A DNA stretch of 64,000 bases from Nitrospirota bacterium. Lineage in GTDB: Bacteria; Nitrospirota; JACRHL01. A program made the translations under genes and the position numbers. This document shows positions 18,298-26,985 of this stretch, in pieces. The number at the start of each line of letters is the position of its first letter. Position 1 is the first letter of the stretch. The notes beneath the pieces are model-generated. The model saw only the letters and a program-made list of their open reading frames with translations. It was not told the DNA's origin and searched no databases. The stretch spans positions 1 to 64,000 of the forward strand of contig JAOUMB010000012.1 of NCBI GenBank assembly GCA_029881725.1. The letters run 5' to 3'.

Positions 18298-19175
18298 TGC
18301 CGACCCTCCCGCCCGCGCAGGGCGGCCAGCAGGCCGCCCGCATTGAACGAACTGCGCACCCGCGGGCCTGCCGACACATGATGGAAACCCATTTTTAAAG
18401 CCTTCTCTTTTAAACCCGCGAACTCCGCCGGGGTGAGGTAGCGTGCCACCGGCCGGTGGGCCGCCGTAGGGCGCAGATACTGCCCCACGGTGAGCACGTC
18501 ACATCTTCCCGTTTCCCGAAGGTCGCGAAACAGATCGATCAACTCCGCATCGGTCTCCCCCAGTCCGGCCATCAGCCCCGACTTGGTGACCCCATGCGGA
18601 AACTTTTCCTTCACGGCCGCCAGCACCTCCAGCGAACCGCCGTAATCCGCTCCCGGACGAACATCCGGATACAGCCGGGAGACCGTCTCCAGGTTGTGGT
18701 TGAACACCTCCGGACCCGCTTCGGCAACCATCAGGGAGGCCTGGAGGTTGCCTTGGAAGTCGGGGGTGAGCACCTCCACCGTGGCCGCAGGCAGCGCTTT
18801 CCGAACCGCCCGGATGGCGGCAACGAACTGCCCGGCGCCGCCGTCCGGCAGGTCGTCCCGGTCCACCGAGGTGATGACCACGTGCGACAATCCCATGCGC
18901 GCCGCGGCCTGCGCCAGCCGCTCCGGTTCCGACCGGTCCGGCGGGGCCGGAGTGCCGGTGGCGACGGCGCAGAATGCGCAGGCCCGGGTGCAGGTGTCGC
19001 CCAGGATCATGAAAGTGGCCACCCCCCGCCCAAAGCATTCCGCCAGATTGGGGCAGCGGGCCTCTTCACACACGGTGACCAGCCCCGCACGCCGCAGTTC
19101 CGCTTTAAGCGGGTCCGCGGCGCCGATTGCATGTGGCCGCCCGGTCATCCAGGGAGGCAGTCTCACAACCGCCAT
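18294..19175 (-). CDS. lipA: Lipoyl synthase
   Basis: Radical-SAM enzyme that inserts two sulfurs into octanoyl groups on lipoyl domains. The start is placed at ATG 19175, which has an AGGGGGAAAAGG purine tract before it; an ATG 11 codons upstream (19208) lacks one. 293 residues. The auxiliary [4Fe-4S] motif is [12 protein letters not shown], the radical-SAM motif CTRACAFC, and the C-terminal serine ligand is in VRSSFNAG. Other marks are [16 protein letters not shown] and GLGET. lipB is not adjacent. It sits between mrcA and alaC in a long minus-strand series. Confidence 0.95.
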   Translation of the reverse strand: MAVVRLPPWMTGRPHAIGAADPLKAELRRAGLVTVCEEARCPNLAECFGRGVATFMILGDTCTRACAFCAVATGTPAPPDRSEPERLAQAAARMGLSHVVITSVDRDDLPDGGAGQFVAAIRAVRKALPAATVEVLTPDFQGNLQASLMVAEAGPEVFNHNLETVSRLYPDVRPGADYGGSLEVLAAVKEKFPHGVTKSGLMAGLGETDAELIDLFRDLRETGRCDVLTVGQYLRPTAAHRPVARYLTPAEFAGLKEKALKMGFHHVSAGPRVRSSFNAGGLLAALRGREGRQ

Positions 19176-19220
19176 GCCCTTTTCCCCCTGACGTTCCGGA
19201 ACGGACATAAACAGGGAATT

Positions 19221-21839
19221 TTACTGCGCGGGCGCGCTGATGTCCAACTCCAGGAACTGCTCGAAGCTGTAATCCTCAGTGCTGGAACGCTTCGGCCGGG
19301 TTTTTCGGGTGAACACCTCCACCACGCCCTCGTCGCCGTTTTTGGCCAGCAGCCCGGTTTCCGGGTCGACGGCTGCATACACAATGCCCGGCGGAATGGC
19401 GAACGGCTCGTCCGGCACCACCTTGAGCGCCTCGCGCATAAAGTCGATCCAGATCGGCAATGCGGCCTTGGCGCCGGTTTCCTTGTTGCCCAAGGTGGTG
19501 TGGTCATCCATGCCCACCCACACGGCCAGGGTGATGTTGGGGCTGCTGCCCACAAACCAGGCGTCGGTGAAGTCGTTGGTGGTGCCGGTCTTGCCGCCCA
19601 GATGCGCCCGGAGCTGCTTGGCGCGCTGGCCGGTACCGTTCCGGATCACGTCTTCCAGAACATTGCTGATCATGTAGGCGGTTTCCTCGGAAATCACCCG
19701 TTCCGCATTCGGCTCGGCCAGTTCCAGGGTGGTGCCACCCCGGTCCACCACCCGGCGGATGAAGTATGGGTCCACGCGCATGCCGCCGGAAGCGAATACC
19801 CCGTAGGCCCGCGCCACCTCCAGCACCGTCACGCTGGACGAGCCGAGGGCCAGCGACAGATCACGGGCCAGTTCCGACTCGAAACCCAGCTTGTGGGCAA
19901 AGGCGATCACCGGCGCAATGCCCAGTTCCTGCAGCAATTTTACCGTGGAGATGTTCCGTGAATGCACCAGCGATTCGCGCAGGGACACGTTGCCCTTGAA
20001 ACGCCGCCCGTAGTTCTCCGGCTTCCACACGTGACCGCTTTCCTCGTCGCGGAACACGATGGGGGTGTCCATCAGCACCGAGGACGGCGCATACCCCCGG
20101 TCGAACGCGGTGGCATACACCACCGGCTTGAACGCCGAACCCGACTGGCGTTTGGCCGCCAGCGCCCGGTTGAACTGGCTCAGGTTGAAGTTGTAACCAC
20201 CCACCATGGCGCGGATTTCCCCGGTGTGCGGGTCCAGCGCCAGCAACGCCGCCTGGGCGCGCGGCACCTGGGTGAGGGTGAAGGAGAGCGGTTTCAGTGC
20301 CTTCACCCGCACATGCACCACGTCGCCCGGCTTCAATTGCTCGGTGGGCACGAAGTCCTTGAGGTCGGCCACATCCTTGATCAGATCCGGGCCGTACAGG
20401 CGGCGGCGGGCCCACTGCATGTCCTTGCGGTCGATGACCCCGGCGAAACCATCCACGTCCACCCTGGCGCCCTCGTCGGTCACCACGGTCACCACCGCCT
20501 CGTAGATACGTTCCGTATCCAGTTCGGTGCGCATGCGGCTGGTGCCTTCAGGCTTCTCCTGGCTTTCCCCGGCTTCCGGGTCCGGCGGCAGCAGTTTGGC
20601 CAATTCCTCTTCGGAAACCCGTCGCAGCGGACCGCGCCACCCCTGCCGCTTGTCCAGGTTGCGCAGGCCGTCCACCACCGCCTTCTCCGCCGCCTGCTGC
20701 ATGGTGGCATCCATGGTGGTAAACACATTCAGGCCGCCCTGATTGACCGCATCATCGCCATAGGTGGAGGCCAGGTGCTTGCGCACTTCCTCCAGAAAAT
20801 AGGGCGACTGTCGCTCGATGCGCTGGCGGCGCTGGAACAGCAGGTCGGCAGCGTAGGCCAGCCGGAATTCCTCCCGGTCGATCACCCCCTCCTCGTGCAT
20901 GCGGGAGAGCACGGTCCCCTGCCGCTTTTTGGCGGCCACCGGATCGGTATAGGGGGTGTAGTGGCTCGGAGCCCGGGGCAGACCCGCCAGGAAGGCCGCC
21001 TCCGGCAGGGTGACGTCCTCGATATTTTTGCCGAAATAGCCCCGTGCCGCCGCCTGCACACCGTAGGCGCCGTTACCCAGGTAAATTTCGTTCAGGTACA
21101 GCTCGAGAATTTCGTCCTTGGACAGCAGCCGCTCCATTTTGAGGGACAGCATTGCCTCGCGAATCTTGCGGATATAACTCTTTTCACGGCTCAGAAACAG
21201 GGTGCGCGCCAACTGCTGGGTGATGGTGCTGGCGCCCTGGGCTCGGCCACGGCTTTTGATGTTGGCCCAAATGGCCCCGCCAATGCGCACCATATCGATG
21301 CCGCCGTGCTCGTAAAAGCGGGTGTCCTCCACCGCCAGCAGGGCGTCGATCAGGTGGCGCGGCATGCGTTCCAGCGGCACATAAACCCGGCGCTCGGAAA
21401 AATATTCCCCCATCAGGTCGCCGTTGATGTCGTAGATGCGGGTGATGGTGCCCGGCGTGTAGTCGCGCAGGTTGCTGATGTCCGGCAGTTCCCGCGCCAG
21501 GAACGAAAGCCACACGGCGACACATCCGGCCAGCGCCAGCGCCAGCGCGCCGTTGACGATCAGAATCGGCTTTTTGTGCCTCCACACCCAGGCAAGGTAC
21601 GGGCGCAGCGCCGCCTTGAACCGCTGCCACGGGGTGGGCGGCGGATCGCCACCATCGCCCGGGGGACCCCCATCGCCCGGAGGGGGGCCGTCGTCCGGTG
21701 GACCGCCGTCACCCGGTGGGGTGTCTACCGATGGGGTCTCCGGGGCATCCGTGCCTGCGGAGATCCCGTTATCGTCTGGGTGTGGGCCATCGCTCACCGG
21801 ATCGTGATCCGGGTGCTGCGGCCGGGGTTCGTCAGCCAA
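19221..21839 (-). CDS. mrcA: Penicillin-binding protein 1A (bifunctional transglycosylase/transpeptidase)
   Basis: About 872 residues; class A PBP for peptidoglycan synthesis in the inner membrane. After a disordered Asp/Gly/Pro tail of about 70 residues come a basic stretch, one TM helix (about 92-113), the glycosyltransferase domain with EDTRFYEHGG, RGRAQGASTITQQLART, EILELYLNEIYLGNGAYGVQAAARGYFGK, and the transpeptidase domain with SxxK in RQSGSAFKP, SxN in HSRNIS and KTGT in GGKTGTTND. The start is uncertain: TTG 21839 and GTG 21797 both lack a clear ribosome binding site. It heads the minus-strand series and diverges from the yajQ transcript. Confidence 0.93.
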   Translation of the reverse strand: MADEPRPQHPDHDPVSDGPHPDDNGISAGTDAPETPSVDTPPGDGGPPDDGPPPGDGGPPGDGGDPPPTPWQRFKAALRPYLAWVWRHKKPILIVNGALALALAGCVAVWLSFLARELPDISNLRDYTPGTITRIYDINGDLMGEYFSERRVYVPLERMPRHLIDALLAVEDTRFYEHGGIDMVRIGGAIWANIKSRGRAQGASTITQQLARTLFLSREKSYIRKIREAMLSLKMERLLSKDEILELYLNEIYLGNGAYGVQAAARGYFGKNIEDVTLPEAAFLAGLPRAPSHYTPYTDPVAAKKRQGTVLSRMHEEGVIDREEFRLAYAADLLFQRRQRIERQSPYFLEEVRKHLASTYGDDAVNQGGLNVFTTMDATMQQAAEKAVVDGLRNLDKRQGWRGPLRRVSEEELAKLLPPDPEAGESQEKPEGTSRMRTELDTERIYEAVVTVVTDEGARVDVDGFAGVIDRKDMQWARRRLYGPDLIKDVADLKDFVPTEQLKPGDVVHVRVKALKPLSFTLTQVPRAQAALLALDPHTGEIRAMVGGYNFNLSQFNRALAAKRQSGSAFKPVVYATAFDRGYAPSSVLMDTPIVFRDEESGHVWKPENYGRRFKGNVSLRESLVHSRNISTVKLLQELGIAPVIAFAHKLGFESELARDLSLALGSSSVTVLEVARAYGVFASGGMRVDPYFIRRVVDRGGTTLELAEPNAERVISEETAYMISNVLEDVIRNGTGQRAKQLRAHLGGKTGTTNDFTDAWFVGSSPNITLAVWVGMDDHTTLGNKETGAKAALPIWIDFMREALKVVPDEPFAIPPGIVYAAVDPETGLLAKNGDEGVVEVFTRKTRPKRSSTEDYSFEQFLELDISAPAQ
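21636..21719 (-). repeat. Gly/Pro/Asp-rich coding repeat in the PBP1A tail
   Basis: Residues 41-68 are a run of imperfect units of the form PPGDGG / PPDDG / PPPGDGG, encoded by short repeats of the string ccatcgcccggggg and variants. It lies before the TM helix, so in the cytoplasm. Such runs tend to vary in copy number between strains. Confidence 0.65.
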
Positions 21840-21933
21840 TGCGCTGCATGCCCAATGTAAAGGTGATTCCGTTCATCCCGCCGAGTGAAAGCATACACGA
21901 TGATCGGAAATCCGTGCAGCACACTGTGGGCGC

Positions 21934-21962
21934 TTGCCCCGAAGGGCTTCCCTACCTATAAT
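21934..21962 (+). promoter_or_regulatory. Sigma-70-type promoter upstream of the 31-residue peptide and yajQ
   Basis: TTGCCC (21934-21939), 17-nt spacer, perfect TATAAT (21957-21962). A transcript would start near 21969, giving a leader of about 68 nt before the ATG at 22037. Confidence 0.7.
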
Positions 21963-22036
21963 TCGGGCACCCCCGTGGACCAACCTCGGGCGCGCTGGTT
22001 TGTCAGGCCGCGCCCGCCTCTTTCTGGGAGCTTTCA

Positions 22037-22132
22037 ATGAGCGAGAATATGGATCTGAAGCAGTGGACGATCGGTGTGCTGGTGATCAGCACCATTCTGG
22101 GCCTGGGCATCATCGGCGCGATGCTGTTTTAA
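22037..22132 (+). CDS. 31-residue single-span membrane peptide upstream of yajQ
   Basis: Too short for standard gene calls. ATG 22037 is preceded by TGGGAG at about 7-nt spacing. The peptide starts MSENMDLKQWTIGVLV, continues with a hydrophobic helix rich in Ile, Leu and Gly (residues 11-31) and ends in MLF. Its stop is 5 nt before the GTG start of yajQ, so the two are probably translated together. I recognise no family. The good ribosome binding site, membrane-helix pattern and promoter position support a real gene; lack of a homology search is the main doubt. Confidence 0.6.
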   Translation: MSENMDLKQWTIGVLVISTILGLGIIGAMLF

Positions 22133-22137
22133 TCCCC

Positions 22138-22632
22138 GTGGCCAGCGACAGTTCATTCGATATTGTCTCCGAGCTGAATCTGCCGGAGGTCACCAACGCC
22201 GTCGACCAGGCGATGAAGGAAATCACCCAGCGCTTCGACTTCAAGGGCAGCGTGAGCAAAATCACCCTGGAAAACGACAAGCTGCTGGTGCTGCACTCCG
22301 ATGACAAGGGCAAGCTGGAAAGCGTGGTCCGGGTGCTGGAAGAGCGTCTTGTAAAGCGCGGCGTGTCGCTCAAGTCGCTGGAGTACGGCAAGGTGGAGCC
22401 CGCCACCGGCGCCACCGTGCGCCAGACCGTCGCCCTCAAACAGGGCATCCCCGCCGACAAGGCCAAGAAGATCGTCAAGGCCATCAAGGACATGAAGATC
22501 AAGGTGCAGGCGGCGGTTCAGGGAGAGCAGGTGCGGGTGTCCGGCAAGAAGCGGGACGACCTGCAGGCGGTTATGCAGCACCTCAAGGAGCAGGATTTCG
22601 ACCTGCCATTGCAGTTTAATAATTTCCGCTGA
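22138..22632 (+). CDS. yajQ: YajQ-family nucleotide-binding protein
   Basis: 164 residues from GTG 22138, matching the normal family length of about 163; the longer upstream frame is an artefact. Family marks: SSFDIVSELNLPEVTNAVDQA at the N-terminus in two parts, RFDFKGS, GVSLKSLEYGKVEPATGATVRQTV, and the C-terminal VRVSGKKRDDLQAVMQ and DLPLQFNNFR. Members of the family bind RNA or nucleotides, and one has been reported to bind cyclic di-GMP; the role here is not known. It lies directly after the small membrane peptide and 38 bp before fructose-1,6-bisphosphatase. Confidence 0.93.
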   Translation: MASDSSFDIVSELNLPEVTNAVDQAMKEITQRFDFKGSVSKITLENDKLLVLHSDDKGKLESVVRVLEERLVKRGVSLKSLEYGKVEPATGATVRQTVALKQGIPADKAKKIVKAIKDMKIKVQAAVQGEQVRVSGKKRDDLQAVMQHLKEQDFDLPLQFNNFR

Positions 22633-22670
22633 ACCCGTTGATTTTATAAACCCACTGCCCCACGGGACCC

Positions 22671-23669
22671 ATGACCCTCACCACCATCGAACGGCACATC
22701 ATTGACGAGGAGCGGCGGCACGGGCCCACCTCGGGCACCCTTACCAACCTGTTGCACGACATCGCGGTGGCCGCCAAGGTGATCTCCCGCGAGGTGCGCC
22801 GTGCGGGCCTGAACGACATCATTGGCGCCACCGGTGACGTGAACGTGCAGGGCGAGGTGGTGCAGAAGCTGGATATCTACGCCAACGACCTGCTGTCCGG
22901 CTATCTGTCCCACAGCGGCCGGGTGTGCGCCATCGGCTCCGAGGAAGACCCGGAGCCCCTGCTGGTGGAGCCGTCCCGCGCCGGAAAATATGTGGTCAAC
23001 ATGGACCCGCTGGACGGCTCCGGCAACATCGCCGTCAACGCCAGCATCGGCACCATCTTTTCGATCCTGCCCAAAAAGAGCACCGGCAACGCCACCGCCG
23101 CCGACTGCATGCAGGCCGGTCGCCATCAGGTGGCCGCGGGCTACGTGATGTACGGCTCTTCCACGGTGCTGGTCTATTCCACCGGGCTGGGCGTATACGG
23201 ATTCACGCTGGACCCCACGGTGGGCGAGTTCGTCCTGTCCCACACCAAGATCCGCTATCCGCAGCGGTGCAAGTTCTACAGCGTGAACGAAGGCAACAGC
23301 GCCTACTGGGACACCAACACCCGCCGCTACGTGGACTGGTGCAAGCAGATCGACCCCGACACCCACCGGCCCTATGGCCACCGCTACATTGGCGCGATGG
23401 TGGCGGATTTTCATCGCAACATGCTGGAGGGCGGCGTGTTCCTGTATCCGAAGGACAACAAGGATGCCGGCATGAGCCATGGCAAGCTGCGCCTGCTGTT
23501 CGAGGCCAACCCCATGGCCTATCTGGCCGATCAGGCCGGCGGCGCCGCCACCACCGGCACCGAACGCATTCTGGAGATTGAGCCCACCGACCTGCACCAG
23601 CGCGTGCCGGTGGTGGTGGGCAACACCGCGGAAGTGGAGCGGTACGAGCGCTTCTCCCGCGAGAGCTAG
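22671..23669 (+). CDS. fbp: Fructose-1,6-bisphosphatase, class I
   Basis: 332 residues. Hydrolyses fructose-1,6-bisphosphate in gluconeogenesis or the Calvin cycle. The metal site is visible as VVNMDPLDGSGNIAVN (D-P-x-D-G-S motif, about 107-122) with the acidic EED upstream (SEEDPEP). The sugar-phosphate region includes YVMYGSSTVLVY, YSVNEGN, RYIGAMVADFHRN and KLRLLFEANPMAYLADQAGG. Presence of a class I enzyme does not by itself show carbon fixation. The next gene begins at the nucleotide following the stop. Confidence 0.95.
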   Translation: MTLTTIERHIIDEERRHGPTSGTLTNLLHDIAVAAKVISREVRRAGLNDIIGATGDVNVQGEVVQKLDIYANDLLSGYLSHSGRVCAIGSEEDPEPLLVEPSRAGKYVVNMDPLDGSGNIAVNASIGTIFSILPKKSTGNATAADCMQAGRHQVAAGYVMYGSSTVLVYSTGLGVYGFTLDPTVGEFVLSHTKIRYPQRCKFYSVNEGNSAYWDTNTRRYVDWCKQIDPDTHRPYGHRYIGAMVADFHRNMLEGGVFLYPKDNKDAGMSHGKLRLLFEANPMAYLADQAGGAATTGTERILEIEPTDLHQRVPVVVGNTAEVERYERFSRES

Positions 23670-24107
23670 GTGCTCCGCGCACGGCCGTATTTACTGGCGG
23701 CGCTGCTGCTTGCACTGCCCGCCCTTGCCAGCGCCGGGTCGTCCGGATGGATCACCCTGCCCGACGGCAAGCGGTTGGTTACCCGGGTTATGGCCACCAG
23801 CGACGAGCGTTCCCGGGGGCTGATGTTTCTGGAATCGTTTCCCGACGACGAACTGATGCTGTTCCACTACCCGGTTGATGGCGATCACCGGTTGTGGATG
23901 AAGAACTGCCACTTCCCCATCGACGCGGCATGGATCGACTCCGGCGGTACCGTGCTGGCGGTGGAGAAGAACATCCCCCCGTGCGAAAAGGAGCCGTGCC
24001 CCCTGTACGGCCCCGCGTATCCGACCCGCCATTTTGTGGAAGGCACCGCCGGCTGGCTGGAGCGGCACGGCGTGGCACCGGGACGGGTTATTTTTCTATC
24101 GCGCTAG
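23670..24107 (+). CDS. Secreted DUF192 protein
   Basis: 145 residues from a GTG immediately after the fbp stop. A signal peptide (about 1-22, ending ALASA) is followed by the DUF192 fold: RVMATSDERSRGLMFLESFPDDELMLF in two parts, LWMKNCHFPIDAAWIDSGG, and the conserved VLAVEKNIPPCEK with two cysteines four residues apart, then FVEGTAGWLERHGVAPG. DUF192 proteins are exported single-domain proteins of unknown function. The gene is coupled to fbp by position only; I see no functional link. Confidence 0.88.
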   Translation: MLRARPYLLAALLLALPALASAGSSGWITLPDGKRLVTRVMATSDERSRGLMFLESFPDDELMLFHYPVDGDHRLWMKNCHFPIDAAWIDSGGTVLAVEKNIPPCEKEPCPLYGPAYPTRHFVEGTAGWLERHGVAPGRVIFLSR

Positions 24108-24119
24108 GCTCGGCTGGCG

Positions 24120-24190
24120 CGGGAATCCCCACGTCCATCGCAGGGTGGAGGCCTGTCATCCAACCATGACCGGGTTATCCCTTCGGATAC
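24120..24190 (-). repeat. 71-bp dispersed structured repeat, copy 2
   Basis: Reverse complement of this stretch aligns without gaps to 8712-8782. The hairpin of copy 1 is kept as CCTCCAC with GTGGGGA, six pairs including one G-T wobble. It lies in the convergent gap between the DUF192 gene (+) and the aldolase/dehydrogenase gene (-), as copy 1 also lies between convergent transcripts. Confidence 0.7.
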
Positions 24191-24209
24191 GGAAGGGGCC
24201 CCGCCCCCC

Positions 24210-26243
24210 CTAGATGACGCGGTCGTTGCCGCCGTCCACGGGGACTTGGGCGCCGGTGGTGTTCTGGAACGCCGCGCCGCACATGTCGGCCACGAGTCGG
24301 CCTACCTGGCGGGAGGTGATTTCGGCCTTGAGCAGGTTTTTGCGCTTGTACTGATCGACGGTGAGGCCGTAGTGCTCGGCGCGGGCTTTCAGGGTTTCAT
24401 CGGTCCACACGCCGGTATCGAACACCGCGTCCGGGTGAACGGTGTTCACACGGATGCCGTATTGGGCCAACTCCAGCGCCGCCACGCGGCCCAACTGGGT
24501 GACCGCCGCCTTGGCGCAACTGTAGGCCGCCGCGCCGGGGCCTGGGGCGGGCACGTTCTTGGAGCCCATCAGCACCACGTCGGCGCGCCCACGGGCGCGC
24601 TTCAGGTAGGGAATTGCGGCTTTCAGGGTCCACACCTGGGCGGACAGATTGAGGTTCATACCGCCGTTCCAGATGGCCGGGTCCATTTCCTCGATGGTGC
24701 AGCTTTTGGAAAACGCCCCGGCATTGGCAAACAGGATGTCGATGCGCCCATAACGCCGCGCTCCGGCCTCGAAGGCACGGGCCATGGCCTCGGGATCGGT
24801 AATGTCGGCGGGGGCGGCGGTAAAGCCCTTGCCGAGCTCCCTTTCCAGCGCCTTGAGGGCGGCCTCGTTGATGTCGATGCCGATCACATGGGCCCCCTGG
24901 GCGGCCATCTCGCGCACGGCCCCCGCACCGATGCCGGACCCGGCGCCGGTGACCACCGCCACCCGCCCGGCCAGATTCGGTTTGGCGCCGCCGCTCTTTT
25001 TCAGCTTGGCCTGCTCCAGGTCCCAGTATTCCATGTTGAACAGGTCCTGGGGAGAGAGAACCGAGTACTCCCCGTGGGACGCGGCCCATTCGAACACGTC
25101 GATGGTGTGCCGGTAGATGTCGGCCACGATGCCCGCGTCCTTCACCGATCCGCCGGTGGAAATCATGCCCAGACCGGGGATCAGCAGCACGCGCGGGTTT
25201 GGATCGAGCAGAATCTTCTGCACCGGGCTCTTGGCGTTGTGGACCTCGAAATAGTCCTTGTAGGCGGCCTTGTAGCGCTCCACCTGGGCGCGGATGCCCT
25301 CCTCGAAGGCGTCCAGGGACGATAGATCGGGCGCATCCCAGTAGAGCGGCAGGGCCTTGGTGCGGATCACGTGGTCCGGCGTGGCGGGGCCGACCTGGGA
25401 CAGGGCCCTGGCCTCGGCGCTGTTCACGAAGCGCATCACCTCCGGGCTGTCGTCCAGGGTGGCCAGCTTGACGCTCCCCTCGGCGTTGAGGGCGGAGGTC
25501 ACGGCGGCCATCAGGTGGCCGACATCGACGGTGGGTCTGGAAATGTCCGCGCGGGCGCTGAAAATGACGCGGGAACCCTTCTTTTCGTTCAGGTAGTCCT
25601 CGGCCTCCTGCACCGCGTCGATCATGCGGTCGTAGCTTTCCTTTGCGGTATCGGCAAAGGTGAAGATGCCGTGCTTCATGAGGATCATGCCCTCGCTTTC
25701 CGGCGCCTTTTCAAATAGTTCTGCGCACACACGGGCCAGATCGAAGCCGGGCTGCACGTAGGGGACGATGCCGAAACGGTCGCCATACACCTCACGCACG
25801 GCGGCTTCGCCGTTTTTGACATCGGTGAGGGCCACCACCGCGTCGGAGTGGGTGTGATCGACGAATTTGAACGGCAGGAAGGCGTGCAACAGGGTTTCGA
25901 TGGACGGATTCGGCGACGACGCGTTCATCATGTGCGTCTTCTGGGTGTTGACCATGTCGGCGTCGGCCAGCACCTTCAGGTGGCGCAGTTTTAACAGGTG
26001 GTCCATCTTCACCGCGGGGAAGCCCTGCTCCTCGATGGTCTCCAGATCCCATCCGGAGCCCTTGATGTAGAGCACGTCCACGGATTCGCCCAGCAGATCG
26101 GTAACGGTGGATTTGACCGAGGTATTCCCGCCCCCGTGCAGCACCAGAGCCGGGTCGGCCCCCAGCAGGCGCGAGGTATACACGCGCAGGGGCAGGTCAC
26201 CCTTGTATTTGGCGGCCTCTAGATCGTTCCAGCGATTCAGCAT
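24210..26243 (-). CDS. Bifunctional class II aldolase / short-chain dehydrogenase (RhaD-like)
   Basis: 677 residues from ATG 26243; a longer upstream frame is not supported. The N-terminal domain (1-about 420) is class II aldolase/adducin-like: LHGGGNTSVKS (phosphate/zinc loop), IKGSGWDLETI, the zinc-binding H-x-H in FVDHTHSDAV, and LMKHGIFTF. The C-terminal domain is a short-chain dehydrogenase: AVVTGAGSGIGAGAVREMA, NAGAF and the catalytic Tyr-Lys in YSCAKAAVTQ. The architecture is that of rhamnulose-1-phosphate aldolase/alcohol dehydrogenase fusions, but no isomerase, kinase or transporter for a deoxy-sugar is nearby, so the substrate is open. Confidence 0.88.
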   Translation of the reverse strand: MLNRWNDLEAAKYKGDLPLRVYTSRLLGADPALVLHGGGNTSVKSTVTDLLGESVDVLYIKGSGWDLETIEEQGFPAVKMDHLLKLRHLKVLADADMVNTQKTHMMNASSPNPSIETLLHAFLPFKFVDHTHSDAVVALTDVKNGEAAVREVYGDRFGIVPYVQPGFDLARVCAELFEKAPESEGMILMKHGIFTFADTAKESYDRMIDAVQEAEDYLNEKKGSRVIFSARADISRPTVDVGHLMAAVTSALNAEGSVKLATLDDSPEVMRFVNSAEARALSQVGPATPDHVIRTKALPLYWDAPDLSSLDAFEEGIRAQVERYKAAYKDYFEVHNAKSPVQKILLDPNPRVLLIPGLGMISTGGSVKDAGIVADIYRHTIDVFEWAASHGEYSVLSPQDLFNMEYWDLEQAKLKKSGGAKPNLAGRVAVVTGAGSGIGAGAVREMAAQGAHVIGIDINEAALKALERELGKGFTAAPADITDPEAMARAFEAGARRYGRIDILFANAGAFSKSCTIEEMDPAIWNGGMNLNLSAQVWTLKAAIPYLKRARGRADVVLMGSKNVPAPGPGAAAYSCAKAAVTQLGRVAALELAQYGIRVNTVHPDAVFDTGVWTDETLKARAEHYGLTVDQYKRKNLLKAEITSRQVGRLVADMCGAAFQNTTGAQVPVDGGNDRVI

Positions 26244-26487
26244 CACAACACCTTGTGGAATATGGGGGCCCCGAACACACCGAGGACACGCGAATGGATT
26301 TTTGAACGATTGATTATACCAGACCTCCTGAGGTGCTACGCGCAGAACTGGGCTCAGTGTCATATTTGCTGATGGATAAGGTCCGGCCAGATTCACTGGA
26401 TTCGCAACGGCCAGAGAACTTGAAATACGTAGCCTTGGCAAGCGTACAGAAACTTATTTACTTGTGAGATTACTTAGGAGACTATTG

Positions 26488-26985
26488 ATGGGGAGAAGAA
26501 CGAACCTTTACAAAAATAAAGTTCCGCCATCCCAATCCCGAAAATCGATCTCGGAAATTCTTGACGGTATCGGAAGGAAGGTCTCATCGCCGCAGCCGCG
26601 GGCGCAGTTACAAGAAGCGCAGCCTAATGTTCCAACCGTATGGAAACCGAGACCACTGGCAGAAATCGTCTCGGGGGACCAGTCGGAAGTGGAAGTAAGC
26701 GGCACCGGTCATGGCAGTCACTATATGGGAAAAGACCCGTATGACATTATTCGAAAAATGCCGTCGGTGGGTCCGGGTGAGTGCAAAAGTCATTACCCTG
26801 AAGGCAGTGCTTACCTAGAAATATGCGAGGAGTTGGGAAGCGGAGTGTGGACTGACTGTGCACGTGCTTGCCTGATTAATAAACTACCCAAGGGACTGTC
26901 TCCTGAACACTGGGATGACCTGAGCGTTGAAAACATCCGTTGGCTGCTCATCTCGCACCCACACTGTTGGGTAAGTTGCATATAG
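26488..26985 (+). CDS. Hypothetical protein in a low-GC patch
   Basis: 165 residues from ATG 26488, which has TTAGGAG 7 nt upstream. I do not recognise it. The first 45 residues are basic and polar (MGRRTNLYKNK, QSRKSISEILDGIGRK), the middle is proline-rich, and the C-terminal half contains four Cys and three His (GPGECKSHYPEGSAYLEI, WTDCARACLIN, HPHCWVSCI). Base composition is clearly less GC-rich than the flanking genes, suggesting recent arrival. The stop overlaps the next possible start (TAGTG). Confidence 0.6.
   Translation: MGRRTNLYKNKVPPSQSRKSISEILDGIGRKVSSPQPRAQLQEAQPNVPTVWKPRPLAEIVSGDQSEVEVSGTGHGSHYMGKDPYDIIRKMPSVGPGECKSHYPEGSAYLEICEELGSGVWTDCARACLINKLPKGLSPEHWDDLSVENIRWLLISHPHCWVSCI

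Noticed and set aside
19962-21860. A 632-codon + frame opposite mrcA
   Set aside because: Antisense shadow of a well-conserved PBP1A.
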